Assembly: GCA_025618425.1 (NCBI GenBank)
Contig: CM046838.1
Coordinates: 18,164,129-18,228,128 of the forward strand
Reading direction: 5' to 3'
DNA: 64,000 bases
From: Heliocidaris tuberculata
Lineage: Eukaryota > Echinodermata > Echinoidea > Camarodonta > Echinometridae
The notes under the pieces are model-generated. The model had not been told where the DNA came from, did no database searches, and saw nothing but the letters and a program-made list of their open reading frames with translations. Numbering within the stretch: the stretch's first letter is position 1; the number at the start of each line of letters is the position of its first letter. The position numbers and the translations under genes were made by a program. Positions 24,063-37,114 of the stretch are shown here, one piece after another.

Positions 24063-25440
24063 GGTCATAATTGGTCCGGTATGCCCCACCCCGCATGGCC
24101 TTCCCCAGTGTGACACTCAAGATCACCACAGTTACTTTCAATTAATCTTATATCTATAGAATTAAGAGACTGAAGTTTCCTTTCAAAAAAAAATACAGGT
24201 TTTTTTCTCGACCTCTGTCTTGTAAATGAGTCATTAAAACCCGATAAAGTCCCGCAAGATATGTGTAATGAATTATGATACCAGCGGAAGGTATTCGCTT
24301 CAGCCCTGGCATGTCTGGGTCAACACGGCACCAGCAATCATCCTTCCCCTAATTTGCAACTCAACCGCATAGGAAACCATCTGGTTCAATGTGTGAAGGT
24401 GATCTTTATGATCCAACAACATCGTCTATATGTACACAATTAAAAAATAAACAAAACAAAGAAACAAAACAAAAACAAAAAAACAAGAAGTGTAAAATAC
24501 GTATTTTTCAGTCTTTTTTTTCCAAAAATATCTCGTCAAAATTCTGGAATTCATTATTGCTGATGATAATAATGATGATAATAATGCTAATAAAAAAACA
24601 TAAATATAATGAAAAAATAACAAAGATAACTGTAAAAAAAATTATATGCATAAGTTGGGGAACCGGGCGCCCAGAAGTGCCCGTCCTACATGTGTTGACA
24701 AATGAACAAGCCTCCCAATTATACCCCCCCCCCCCTTGACAAAAAAGTAATACAAATTTTTTAAATAATAAATTAATCATAAATCGATTACACTTTTCCT
24801 ATCTGCTGTGTCCACTCAACATTTTTCATACATGGCAGCTTTCTATTTACACTTTTTGAAAAGTGCTTTCCGGGCCCCCCCCCCCCCCCCTCCCCAGGCT
24901 CCCCTTTCTCATACTTGGGCCAACATATTTCAACCCTTCCCAGTTGCAGTCCTCAGATCCTTCTTTCAGGCTTATGATTGGCATGTGCGATGTGGTGTGT
25001 ATGTGTCATGATCACCGCCAACGTTGAACATGATAGGTGGGTTACGTTAGGGGACGGCGGGGATATAAATGCCCCATTATCCTCAATCCAAAATATTTTC
25101 CATCAATATATTATAGTCAAAAATACTTAAAGTTTGGGCAATTTTACAATTCACGTTCTCAATTTCTTAATGCATGAGTGTGTTAAGATTTTTTTTGGAC
25201 ACATATTTTTCTTCTTCTTTTGTATGACCCCTCTCCTTCGCCGCCCCACAACATTTAAAATGTTCTAGGGTCGCCCCATCCTGGTAATCATTCATGAATG
25301 ATGTCTCAAACTTTTCCATCATTATTCCCCTGCGTGTCCGCCATCAAAAGGGGTTGATCCTGGTTGCATGGGGATGTGCCCCGATAATAATTATCAACGA
25401 TGAGGCGGAGGATGACGATAAAGATGACCTTGATGCTATT

Positions 25441-25441
25441 G

Positions 25442-25516
<75 letters not shown>
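25441..25516. repeat. (AAT)n array of unit 1
   Basis: About 75 bp of AAT repeats with a single frame slip near 25483. The equivalent arrays in the other units are 27379-27455 and the much shorter 28483-28512, which accounts for most of the unit length differences. Confidence 0.95.
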
Positions 25517-25518
<2 letters not shown>

Positions 25519-25649
25519 TTCATTTATAAAGCGTAGTAACAACTTTTCAAATTACAGATAAACAAAACAAAAACACAAAAACAAAAAACAAAAAGTATAA
25601 AATACGTATTTGTCAGTCTTTTTTTTCTTCAAAAATACCGGTTCACCAT

Positions 25650-25993
25650 ATTTATCTCACACCAGACCAATATTTTACCAACTGAAAACTCTAACAGTAT
25701 TCGACATCAATTCACTACAAAGTTTACTGTTCATATTTAAGTATCTAAATGACTTGCTCCCTCTTTCATTTCAAAACTTTTATAATTTAAATAACACTAT
25801 TCACTCCTACCCTACTCGCAATTCCTCCAATTTTCATCTAGTCAACCCAAAGTTACTGATTGCCCATAGATCAATAAGACACCATGGTCCAGACCTATGG
25901 AATTCTCTCCCAGAATTCATTAAATCCTGTTGTTCCCTTTACTCATTTAAAGCCAAAGTTAAAACGATGTTACTATCTGAATATACAAGGTAA
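25650..25993 (+). pseudogene. C-terminal fragment of LINE ORF2 (reverse transcriptase polyprotein)
   Basis: The open frame ends at TAA 25991-25993 and covers roughly the last 115 residues of a non-LTR retrotransposon polyprotein, downstream of the reverse transcriptase core. Recognisable landmarks are LLFIFKYLNDLLPLSF, YPTRNSSNFHL, SIRHHGPDLWNSLPEFIK and the closing SFKAKVKTMLL. The pattern of YxTR..., then HGPxLWNSLP, then IK..., then FK.KLK is usual at the C terminus of CR1/Jockey-group ORF2 proteins. The endonuclease and all catalytic reverse transcriptase motifs are missing because of 5' truncation, so it cannot be functional. The remaining frame has no internal stop, which suggests a fairly young insertion. 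Confidence 0.88.
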
Positions 25994-26009
25994 AATTTCT
26001 GTGTAAACT

Positions 26010-26110
26010 CTTTATCATCACCATCATCACCATCATCACCATCATCATCATCATCATCGTTATCATCATCATCATCATCACCGTTATCATCATCATCATC
26101 ATCATCATGA
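26010..26110. repeat. (ATC)n microsatellite in LINE 3' UTR
   Basis: About 100 bp of ATC with ACC and GTT interruptions, beginning 17 bp after the LINE stop codon and absent from the tandem units, so it belongs to the LINE insert or expanded after insertion. Confidence 0.93.
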
Positions 26111-27380
26111 TTCCATCATCAACATCATCATTAATATGCTTTTAATTTAGGATTTCGATTATTTATCCATTCTGCTTATTTAAACATGTTTTAGCTATTT
26201 CATAATATTTGTCTGGGGCTGCCATATTCTCAAGCAAATTGCTTATAATGGTAGTCCTTCTTCCGCAAATGACTTTATATTTGATGAATTACAATAATTT
26301 GACAATTTATCATTTCGTGTTTGTTTTTGAAAAATGATTGTTACATATACTTGCTATTTATGATTTATTGTCAAAAAGTACTTTTGTATTTTATTTTATA
26401 TATGTTACCGAAAAATGTTGTACTTATATGAATGCAGAAGAAAATAAATCAAATCATATCAAAAAAAAATATCTCGTCAAAATTGTGGACTTCATTAATG
26501 CTGATAATAATAATGATGATAATAATGATATAATGAAAAAATAATAAAGATAACTGTGAAAAATTTATATGCATAAGTCGGGGAACCGGGCGCCCAGAAG
26601 TGCCCGTCCTACATGTGTTGACAAATGAACAAGCCTCCCAATTATACCCCCCCCCCCCCTTGACAAAAAAGTAAGGAAAAAAAAGTAATACAAATTTTTT
26701 AAATAATAAATAAATCATAAATTGATTACACTTTTCCTATCTGCTGTTTCCACTCAACATTTGTCATACAATGACAGCTTTCTATTTACACTTTTTTAAA
26801 AGTGCTTTCCGGACCCCCCCCCCCCCCCCCCCCCGGCTCCCCTTTCTCATACTTTGGCCAACATATTTCAACCCTTCCCAGTTGCAGTCCTCAGATCCTT
26901 CTTTCAGGCTTATGATTGGCATGTGCGATGTGGTGTGTATGTGTCATGATCACCGCCAACGTTGAACATGATAGGTGGGTTACGTTATAGGGGGCGGTGG
27001 GGATATAAATTCCCCATTATCCTCAATCCAAAATATTTTCCATCAATATTTTATCGTAAAGAATACTATGAGTTTGGGCAGTTTTACAATTCACTTTCTC
27101 AATTTCTTAATGCATGAGTGTGTTAAGATTTTTTTTGACACATATTTTTCTTCTTCTTTTGTATGACCCCTCTCCTTCGCCGCCCCACAACATTTAAAAT
27201 GTTCTAGGGTCGCCCCATCCTGGTAATCATTCATGAATGATGTCTCAAACTTTTCCATCATTATTCCCCTGCGTGTCCGCCATCAAAAGGGGTTGATCCT
27301 AGTTGCATGGGGATGTGCCCCGATAATAATTATCAACGATGAGGCGGAGGATGACGATAAAGATGACCTTGATGCTATTG

Positions 27381-27422
<42 letters not shown>

Positions 27423-28654
27423 TAATAATAATAATAATAATAATAATGATAATAAATTTCATTTATAAAGCATAGTAACAACTTTTCAAATCACGGATAA
27501 ACAAAACAAAAACACAAAAACAAAAAACAAAAAGTATAAAATACGTATTTGTCAGTCTTTTTTTTCCCCAAAAGTATCTCGTCAAAATTGTGGACTTCAT
27601 TAATGCTGATAATAATAATGATGATAATAATGATATAATGAAAAAATAATAAAGATAACTGTGAAAAATTTATATGCATAAGTCGGGGAACCGGGCGCCC
27701 AGAAGTGCCCGTCCTACATGTGTTGACAAATGAACAAGCCTCCCAATTATACCCCCCCCCCCCTTAACAAAAAAGTGAGAAAAACAAAGGAATACAAATT
27801 TTTGTAATAATAAATAAATCATAAATCGATTACACTTTTCCTATCTGCTGTGTCCACTCAACATTTTTCATACAATGACAGCTTTCTATTTTCACTTTTT
27901 GAAAAGTGCTTTCCGGACCCCCCCCCCCCCCCCCCCCCCCCCCTCCCCCCTTTCTCATACGTGGGCCAACATATTTCAACCCTTCCCAGTTGCAGTCCTC
28001 AGATCCTTCTTTCTGGCTTATGATTGGCATGTGCGATGTGGTGTGTATGTGTCATGATCACCGCCAACGTTGAACATGATAGGTGGGTTACGTTAGGGGA
28101 CGGCGTGGATATAAATGCCCCATTATCCAAAATCCAAAATATTTTCCATCAATATTTTATCGTAAAGAATAATTAAAGTTTGGGCAGTTTTACAATTCAC
28201 TTTCTCAATTTCTTAATGCATGAGTGTGTTAAGATTTGGACACATATTTTTCTTCTTCTTTTGTATGACCCCTCTCCTTCGCCGCCCCACAACATTTAAA
28301 ATGTTCTAGGGTCGCCCCCATCCTGGTAATCATTCATGAATGATGTCTCAAACTTTTCCATCATTATTCCCCTGCGTGTCCGCCATCAAAAGGGGTTGAT
28401 CCTAGTTGCATAGGGATGTGCCCCGATAATAATTATCAACGATGAGGCGGAGGATGACGATAACGATGACCTTGATCATGTTGATAATAATAATGATAAT
28501 AATAATAATAAATTTCATTTATAAAGCGTCGTAACAATTTTTCAAATTACGGATTCATAATTGTATTATTATTCTGCCATTTTAGGGTAATCTATGAATA
28601 TTTATATTTTTTCTGGTCAATATTATTTACATGTTACAAAAATTACGTTTGTCA

Positions 28655-28905
28655 TTATTTCGAGAGATCCACATTCTACAAGCTCTGCTTTTCAGTGGAT
28701 CTCTCTATTTCCACAGGTTTAACTTAAAAAATAAAAAATTAAAAAATACTATTATACTGGATGTTTATGTATACTTTCTATTTCATAACTTTAAACCATG
28801 TAAAATTAATTTTGTTATTGAATATGGAATTGTATATTTGATTTCTTGTAAAAATCACTGTTCTGTTGGAAATGAAAAAAATAAAACAACTAAATCTGAA
28901 CTGAA
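28655..28905 (+). mobile_element. Possible LINE 3' end
   Basis: GATCCACATTCTACAAGCTC, CTGCTTTTCAGTGGATC, an AT-rich middle and the end TGTTGGAAATGAAAAAAATA parallel the order seen at 22660-22860 (CTACAAGC, AGCTTTTTAGCAG, TTGTTGGAAGTGGAAATAAA). Probably a related LINE 3' end with no coding part. Confidence 0.4.
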
Positions 28906-28909
28906 CTGA

Positions 28910-31900
28910 GATAGAAAGCGTATGACAATTATTATATTGATTCACAGCATGCGTAACGCGCCATCATGTAAATACAGTCAAATGCGTTAACGCAGCTTGC
29001 TTACAATCAATGTGCCCCCCCCCCCTTCCCAATCATGACAATGGATCGACGCCCCTGCCTCCATTGCAAGGGTCGTTTCTACCGTATTTGCGGTGACGGA
29101 GTCGGTGCATGATGTCCTGTGACGCTATACCACACCAAAACCTTTGACGACCATTCGCCATGATGATTGCGTGTTTCATGCAGGAATGCCACGAATGTCA
29201 GAGTCGCTTTATGATTAAGCACTTGAACTGCATCGGTTACAGTCATTGCTATCACCGGATCAATTTACACCTTGTGTGGCCGCTTGTTGCAGTAGTTACA
29301 CATAATAGAGGAGCACTTGATGAGAAACAGAATATGATTCATAAACAAGTGATGATAAATTATACAAACTGAGATGCCGCCATTATAGGGAGGGGAAGAA
29401 CAACAAATTCCAGACTTTCTTTTTAGATATAATTATCAACATTTTGTTTATAATATGGGTGTAAATAGACCAAATCGTTCATATTTTAATCATTAGTATT
29501 CACCACCATCGGATATTTTCGCCATCACAATATTCCACCAGGGTCTCTATTCACTCCTAATCCCGCTACAATCTTCATTTTCTTCTGTCTGTTTGTTTTT
29601 GTTTTTTGTTTTTGACTTTATTCATCTCATCATTCGAAATCAACGTTTCTTAATCATGTCTATATACCCCCCCCCCCTTCTCGTTTAATACCCCCCTCGT
29701 TGGACCCCATGAACAAGTAATGACCCTGAAGGAATGATGATAAGAAATAGATAGGATAGAGCAGAGGGAAATTTCTGCCCGTGCCCCCCTTGAAACCAAT
29801 TTGACACAAAAATGCCCCTTAATATATTTTTTCGGAACTGTGCCCTCCCTCCCGCTCCTGAGAGAATCTTGGCATCGCTCCTGGGTTAGAAGGGAGTTAC
29901 CCCCACCCCCTTTCTTCAAGGCCCGTGTGATACTACCTCGTTGGACCCCATGATGATAAACATGAACAAGTATTGACCCTAAAGGAATGATGACGAGGGG
30001 GGTAGACAGGTTAGAGAGGTGCATACCTGACACGCTTCTCGGCTCTCGATGACAATGCAACATGGAGAGTTTCAGAGGCGGGGACGATGATTTCTATAAG
30101 GGGGTGGATAATGAGCAAGAAAAATCTTGTGGTGGGGGCAAAATGAAAGATCAAGCCTCTGTGTACTTTTGTCCTGGATGCAAGTCGGGTGGGGGGGTTG
30201 GTAAATGGAGGGGCGGGGCACATAACCTCTCTCGTGCAGTGCCGCTGGTGGAGATTGATGTCACGAGGCAAGGAAGGAGTCCGTGGACAACAAGAGGAGA
30301 AATAACATCTCTTCAATATTCTTTGCCATTCATGCTTTGATGTTTCCAGCGTCATAGTCTGTACAGGCTTTGCTGTTCTCTTCCATATCATTCCTCTGCG
30401 AAACAGGGAACTGGGGAAATCGAAATAATGTACGTTACGCACTATACCATACAAGGTATACCTGTCAATAAAGAAAAAATACAAATAAATAAGTTCATTG
30501 AAATTAGAGCATGAAATTAATTCGCCACCGCAAGTACCCCTTTTCAATTAGCACAAATAAATTCCTATTGTTTACCTGTCTCCTCCAGTACATAAAACAT
30601 GGTATCGAAATAATAGAAAAGTCATCTGCCATGTTTCAGCATGCACGTGAGGAATAGTTTAACCTTGGATAGAGTGGCGTAGCGCCGGGGATGGTATGTG
30701 TCCCCCCCCCCCCCATCATTTAACAAAAGTGAAGGAAGAAAGAGAGAGGGGTGGGGGAGAAAGGGAGATTGAAAAAACAACAACTGTGAATTAGAATTAG
30801 CCCCATGGTCCCCACCCTCTCCCGTCACAGACGTATATCGCATAAAAACAAATTATGTAAAAAGATGTTTCAGATATATAGTGATCCAAACGGAATGTAA
30901 TCGGAAACTCTTCATCTATAAAACTCTGTTATACACCTCAACAGTTTAAGAAGTATATTACTGACTTTGACTGGAAACATTCTTACCCAAATGTACCCAT
31001 ATTGACTTTTATCTTATGTATTTTAAGTATTTAATTGTTCATTTGTTTGTTTGTTTTTCTCTTTGTTCTTTCATGTTGTAAACATTGATATGATTTGTTA
31101 TTGTTTTTAATTGTATGTGGACCCCCTGGAAACCAACTGAAGTTGAAAGGGTAATCCACCCCACATGTGAAAAAAAAAAAGACCCCCCGCTCAGGGGCTC
31201 CGTTCCCTCTTATTTCAGTCCATTCCCCCTCCCCCTCTCCCTACTGGACCCTTGCTCCTCCACTGTCTGTATCCATTAAAAATGAACCTGTCATGGTCTA
31301 TACATGTATAAACATAATGGACAATACGACATACGTCAGAGGTAGCTGCTAACATTAATCAGAAAATACCTATCTTGTCAAAATAGCTTCACGAATATAC
31401 GCAAGGAAAATCTGGGTCACAACGTCATATGATGAAAAGTACAATGAACTTGAGCAAGCCCATCGAAGCATTATGGACCCCACGGCTATCTATTTAATTA
31501 ATTAATTCGCTATACAGCCATTTACAATAATCACAAAAAAATTGATACGACCTCTATCATCGTGAAGCAAGTTAAACCTTGTTTCTATGAAACTCAGTCG
31601 GTCGTGTTTACATGTATTTTGTAGCCGAATACAATTATAATGATAATAACATCTACCGTACTTCTATCTGTTTGTTTTTGTTTTGTTTCGTTTTTTATGT
31701 GCTCATTGTGTTGTTTTCATGTTCATGTTCTTTATGGTATAATTACTGGTTTTCAGAACATAACAATCACAATGTAAAAGCATTATAAAATCTATCGGCA
31801 CATGTTGAAAAATCCCTTTTATAAGCAGAATTCACTAGATGTCGTCATAAGAGTATGAATGCGAATGTAATGCTTATGAGGGCGACCGCCACCCCGTCCT

Positions 31901-32270
31901 AAAATGGATTGATGCCCTTGTATGCATATGTTTTCTGTCTGCTATGTCAAATGGCCTGGTGTGTCGATCTGGATTTTAACAATTGCTAACTAAAACGCTA
32001 TTGATACCTAACTGCCCAAAGTTCACTTTCACTTTTCCATTAAAAAAAAATTGACAGTACGGTTAATGATAATAATCATAATGATGACTGTCTTGATAAC
32101 AACACGATATTGATGACAATGATATTAAAACGTATCATATTTTGTAATAATTATAATATTATCCAATACACAATGTCGTTATCAACTACTGTAAACTCGA
32201 AAAAATGTACATAAAAATTCGCTTACATCATATCGAGCAAAATGAGCACGTAGAAATAAGAAAAAAAACT
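28910..32270. other. Gene-free stretch with GC-richer islands
   Basis: No gene recognised. C runs occur at 29015-29026, 29668-29678 and 30701-30714. The GC-richer part 29650-30400 contains overlapping frames on both strands (longest 178 codons, minus strand, 30011-30547) with no recognised domain. GGACCCCATGA near 29702 recurs near 29942 (CGTTGGACCCCATGA), about 240 bp apart, which suggests a decayed internal duplication. A poly-A-ended stretch at 30880-31180 could be another old retroposon end. Confidence 0.45.
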
Positions 32271-32275
32271 TTGTG

Positions 32276-32332
32276 TCTTTCTTTCTTTCTTTCTTTCTTT
32301 CTTTCATTCTTTCTTTCTTTCTTTCTTCTTCT
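32276..32332. repeat. (TTTC)n microsatellite
   Basis: About twelve TTTC units with one ATTC interruption, followed by TTCTTCTTG and TTGTTGTTA. Confidence 0.95.
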
Positions 32333-32739
32333 TGTTGTTGTTATTGTTAAATCCTTAAAATTCGCTTAAAGTACCCTCTCATCCAACCCTATACCTTCTC
32401 TAAACAAAACAGGGTCAACATTCAAATTTTGAACCACATTTATACTGTCAAATTGTCAATCATCAAAATGAACAAGCCATCATAAAATATCTATATACAA
32501 ATAAAATAGTATTAACCCAGAAAATCTAGGTAATATACATGTACGTAATGAATGTACGATCAAAGTGATATTCTACATCGGGCATACACTATTACCACCT
32601 TTCTATGAACTTTATACAGCAGGCGTCATGGGCGTTCATCGATATGCCAAGCGAATTTATAAAAAGAAAGTAAATATTTGACCGATAGGAAAAAAAATAG
32701 TATAAATATTTGTGTTCTGTGTTTTGTATACAAGCAATG

Positions 32740-33010
32740 AAAACTACGTCAGCGGAACGGAAATTGGCATGTGGATCTTCACACGGTAGTCGGCAAAGTT
32801 TACTCTTTTAATATTGATCACGTGTTGGAGATCGATGAATTCCTGCTAACAGCTGTGTGAAGGGTAAATGGAGGGAGGTCATGTGAAGGGCGTGGCCCGT
32901 GTTCCCTCCCGGTGGTGTTTTGGGAAATTTCCCATCACCACGTGTAAGTGTGTTTTGGTTTGGAATTTGTCTTTCACCATGTCACGTTGAATGACGATGG
33001 TGGCAGATCA
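32740..33010. promoter_or_regulatory. Higher-complexity region, possible regulatory DNA
   Basis: Unlike its AT-rich surroundings, this segment is compositionally balanced and free of simple repeats. It contains CACGTG E-boxes (32819 and 32939) and GGGCGTGGCC (32888-32897), a GC/KLF-like box. There is no coding frame worth reporting. Regulatory function is a guess from composition and motif content alone. Confidence 0.15.
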
Positions 33011-35440
33011 GGTGATTGTTTTTATCATCCATCAATATTACATGTATTTTGATTTGGAGAGCACTGGCTTCAATATGGTATAATATTAAACGCGTCATAA
33101 CATTTAACACGTTGATTGATAGTGAGTATAGTAGTTCATATTAAAAGCCTACAGCCTACATTTTAGTGATTTACCTACTTGCAATCATTGCAAGCAGTGA
33201 TTCTCAGCTTGTTTAAAGTAATAGAAAAGAGGGTATATTCAGTTTAAGAATGTATCTAAATACCAGCAACTATCATGATGCTTGAAGTGATAACACTTCG
33301 ACCTCGGCTAGACAGAAATTATAAACCTATTTATAATATTTACATAAATTTCAAGGTCAGTATTTATTCATATAAGTTAAAGAAGAAAATAATAAGACCT
33401 GAATTTAAAAAAAAAAAAAAAATTTGAACACTGATAACAATTTAAATGAGTTGTTATTGTAACATGATATTTTATATATTTCTCCTTTGTTTGAGGGGGG
33501 GGGGGTCAATCTTTCTATATCAAACCAACATTATGTACATGTACTTGTATCCATTACTGCCAAATTTATCCTTCATCCTGCGGTATAAGTTGAAACTAGG
33601 AGATAAACATACAGCCCTGGAAAGAATTATTAGGCCAAGATCCCTCAAAGGGGTATATTAATTTATGCTTAAAAAACTAACCATAACAAAGGGAAAACAT
33701 TATAACAGCAATTGTACTTAGCTATATAAGTTATTTTATTCACTGATTCCACAAAAATAACATTATCAGTAACTTTTCTTGGTGTAATCATTCTCCGTGG
33801 CTGTATATCACTCCTTCGTTGAACAGAATCCGCATATACCTCGATTAAAGGTTGCGATGTTGAAGATTTTTCTTCGAATTTTTCTCTGGTTTTGATAAAC
33901 AAGCAGACCACATATTTTACAATTCCCAAGAGCGGTAAATCTTGAAGAAAGTTTCCATTGACTTGGATTCTGAGTTTCTTCGAAAATGAAAGTAATAAGA
34001 AGCTTTGTATAGGCTATCATCCTGTAAAGAACCAGTGGAGTGAATCTTGTGGTTTAAACAAGATTAGATTCGGTTCAATTCGAGGCTTTCTTTTCCATAC
34101 TATAAGCTGCCATTTTGTGCCCGGTACCTACCCTGTATTTCAAACTTATCGAAGAACAACAATTCTCTATTAAGTCGTGAAGAAAATTAAGGGTTGTAAT
34201 ATTTTGTAAACAATAAAAAGGAATTGGACATACAGTCTTACAACATAACACTTTCATATTCAAAGTTTACCAGTAGGTTGGTCAAGAAAACAACAAAACA
34301 AGATGATAGTCACCTAAAGAAATAGCTGAGAGTCAAAAGGAATTTAAACCTTATGAAAAAGTATTATACTATAACGTCCTTCTCACTGCATGTTGGCAGA
34401 ATGGTCATTCAATATTTTGTTATGCGACAACTTTCAAAATAATGCGTCTTTTTCGTATTAGGAAACTTGAGGGTATGCCATTTGCACTGATCTTTATAGA
34501 GAAAGACATTCCTTTAATATTAAATTATATAGGCCTATAATGCTCAATAAAACACCGAGAACCTGATCATGTAATTAATAATATGGGGATAAACTGCATT
34601 TTGGACCATATGCCGACATGCTCACTGTTTATAATTTCATAGAGCATATTGACACGGTAAAGTCAACATAACTCAATATGATCTTCAACAGTGTTTTTGT
34701 CTGCAAAAATATATAAACATATTACATCAGGGCATCAAATGAAGTTCATAAAAGTGCTATTGTCTGCTTTTGATAGCCTGAAATGCACTTTGCTGTAATC
34801 ATTCTTCTTTTTTTAAATTACACATTGGAGTAAAATATCAGAAGTAATATAACTACTATGTAAGCAACGAATAGAAGCTGAGTAAAGGAAAACAAAGATT
34901 GCTGTTACCAAAATACTTTTTTCATCCTAGTGAGATATGCATTTTAATTCCTATATTCAGAATTTTGGAATAAGATGCATTGAATAAATGAACCATAGCC
35001 AATGAAAATAGAATAAATTCGAACATTTCTCATGTAAAACATTTTGTCCAGACGAGTGTCTATTATTGGGGGAAAACCACTGAACTCTATGTGGGGAAAA
35101 CTCCCCGATCTCTCACACTGAACAACTCCAATAACGTCACCAATAGATGGCGACATTCCATGACGTTGAGCGGGATGGTCAAATATATATGATTTACAAT
35201 AGTCGTAAAAATGGAAGGGTTCCTACTAGTAAAGATATATGTAAGGCTGTAGAGAACTCCGAAAAAAAAAATGAATATGAAAAGGCAAGAATAAAGGACA
35301 AACTGACACTGCATTATAAAAAATGGGAAAATTTCACTCCGTAAAAGGAGTGAGGCGTATAATATCAGACATATACATATATATATTTGTATATTTTAGT
35401 ATCTATATGTTTACTTATATTATTATTTCTATATTTGAAA
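33010..35440. other. Mostly featureless stretch with one unusual frame
   Basis: No recognised gene. On the minus strand a frame stays open for about 111 codons (34010 down to 33669) and includes LRIQVNGNFLQDLPLLG and SVQRRSDIQPRRMITPRK, text that looks less biased than most spurious frames here. It has no recognised domain, and a second frame is open across part of the same DNA, so it is not called as a gene. A G run lies at 33495-33505. Confidence 0.3.
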
Positions 35441-35454
35441 AAAATACTTATTGA

Positions 35455-35478
35455 AATTATTATTATTACTATTATTAC

Positions 35479-35517
<39 letters not shown>

Positions 35518-35606
35518 CATCATTATTATTATTATTATTATTATTATCATTATTATTATTGTTGTTATTATTATCATCACTATTATCATTATTATTATCA
35601 TTATTA
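35455..35606. repeat. (ATT)n array with ATC and GTT units
   Basis: About 150 bp of ATT repeats. Polyisoleucine and polyleucine frames over it on both strands are artefacts. Confidence 0.97.
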
Positions 35607-36876
35607 ATAAATGTATTTATTTATGTCTTCTCCTCCTTACTCCCTCACTTTCTCATTGATCCAACCACTTAATTATTAGCATTGTGTTTTTATTATTGCA
35701 ACAGTATGGTTACAGAACTCCACTGATACGAAATACTATAATATTATTTGTTTTGGATTGAATTATGTAATTTGTTTACAATGTATGAAAAATAATGTCT
35801 CTCTGTACAATTTTCTTGTCTGAATATCTGAATAAAGGCAAAAAAGAAAAGAAAAAAAATTACAGAGTTCCGGTACCAAGTCAATGTACAATGTACAAAC
35901 CCAATAAATACGTCGAGATTACAGCCAACATAGTGCATTGCCTAAAACGCAAGAAATTGAAAAAGTAAGAAAAATGAAGCAAAAAAACAACAACAAAAAA
36001 ACAACAACTATGCACTGGAGGACATGGTAGAAATCAATAACAACAACCACAACAACAACTTTAACAAAACAACAAACAAACATAAATGTATGTCAGAGAG
36101 TTTCCTTCGTACTCCCCCCCCCCCCCCCCCCACCCGACCAGAGAAATCTGGATCCACCACTACTTGAAATTTAATTAAACATTCAATGACAAGTTAGTTT
36201 TTTTAATAATGTAATATTCCAATTAAAGTAAACGACAAACAAAGGCCTATGTGCCTATATAATGATTATGTCGGCCTGTTCAGCCAAGAAGTAATTTTTT
36301 ACCATTTGGTTACACAAATTATCAAAAATTGCGTATTTGGGGAAGAGGGGAGGGATACATCGCAAGTTCCTATCTTTAAAATTACTGTACAGAAGATTGA
36401 TCATACAAGCCAGGATATTTCTATAGAAAATCATGTTCGTTGTTGTCAAAAATGTATTCTGTTACACGCCTATATCATATATGAATACACATTATGAAAA
36501 TGAAATATGGTAACAGATTCAAATATTTTAATACAGACTAGTTACTTTTATAGAAAGACAGATAGAAAAAGTGAGTGTTGTGTTATTCCAATCAGGCCTT
36601 TTGAATACTAAAAGGGCTTAGAGGGCGACATTGCTTATCACTCATCAGAGTCAGCTTGATCTGTAGGGAAAATTACCAGAGCACAATCTTTCATTTATTA
36701 CAAGAAATATAATATGCAGTCGACCAACCTCTAGACATTCTAAGAATATATGATTTCTAAACAGATAAACAGAATTAAATGATAATCGAACGAACAATCA
36801 AGTGATAAATAATTGTTTCTTGAATTGAGCGTACAATATCCTCTTGACATGTTGACTTGTAACCTTGGATATTACG

Positions 36877-37114
36877 CAGTGGCAGATTTGTTTTGTTTTG
36901 TTTTGTTTTATTTTTGTTTTTTGTTTTTTGAATTGTTTTTTTTTTGTGGAGGGGGGGGGGGGGGGGGGTTGGAGGGCCCCCTTTTTTTCTCAAGTGGTAT
37001 ACCTTAAGTAAACAAATCCAAGACACGAAAAATGTGATGACCTTTTTTTTTTTCATGTCAGAAATTTTCGGACTATTGTGCCCCCTCTATTATAAAATCC
37101 CGGTTCCGCCCCTG
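36877..37114. mobile_element. hAT-like MITE, 238 bp, with partly conserved TSD
   Basis: The left end CAGTGGCAGATTTG and the right end, reverse-complemented CAGGGGCGGAACCGGG, are hAT-like. The flanking octamers ATATTACG (36869-36876) and ATATTATA (37115-37122) agree at six of eight positions. The interior contains T-rich sequence and a G run of about 18 (36951-36968). There is no coding capacity. Confidence 0.7.

Larger units (their letters stand above)
25638..26465 (+). mobile_element. 5'-truncated LINE inserted in tandem unit 2
   Basis: The insert interrupts the unit between CTTCAAAAATA and ATCTCGTCAAAA, text that is continuous in units 1 and 3. It holds the 3' part of a LINE: C-terminal coding region (to 25993), an (ATC)n-rich 3' untranslated region, and a terminal AAAATAAATCAAATCATATC followed by A9. 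AAAAATA before the insert and AAAAATAT after it may be a short target duplication, but the poly-A makes the exact border ambiguous. 5' truncation and a poly-A tail are typical of target-primed reverse transcription. Confidence 0.88.
24447..28553. repeat. Tandem array of three units of about 1.1 kb
   Basis: Unit 1 is 24447-25557, unit 2 is 25558-27496 including a LINE insertion, and unit 3 is 27497-28553. The anchor TATCTCGTCAAAATT occurs at 24529, 26470 and 27575. Units 2 to 3 are spaced 1105 bp; units 1 to 2 are spaced 1941 bp, and subtracting the LINE of about 830-836 bp restores 1105. Each unit contains, in order, an AT-rich stretch, GGGCGCCCAGAAGTGCCCG, a C run, a second longer C run (26 C at 27918-27943), TTCCCAGTTGCAGTCCTCAG, GCCGCCCCACAACATTT, ATGAGGCGGAGGATGACGAT and an (AAT)n array. 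Frames repeated in all units are not supported as genes. Confidence 0.95.

Noticed and set aside
25294..27481. 80-codon frames repeated in tandem units 1 and 2
   Set aside because: They end in polyasparagine/polyisoleucine from the (AAT)n array and fail in unit 3. Repetition reflects the tandem duplication, not selection on protein.
24447..28553. CRISPR-like direct repeats
   Set aside because: Units are about 1.1 kb, contiguous, with no spacer architecture, in eukaryotic-type DNA.
30011..30547. 178-codon minus-strand frame, the longest in the window
   Set aside because: No recognised domain, overlaps other open frames on both strands in a GC-richer stretch, and lacks splice or promoter context. 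Length alone is weak evidence here.
33669..34010. 111-codon minus-strand frame of balanced composition
   Set aside because: No domain recognised, no convincing acceptor, and a competing frame is open in the same DNA. It is noted in the region entry but not called as a gene.
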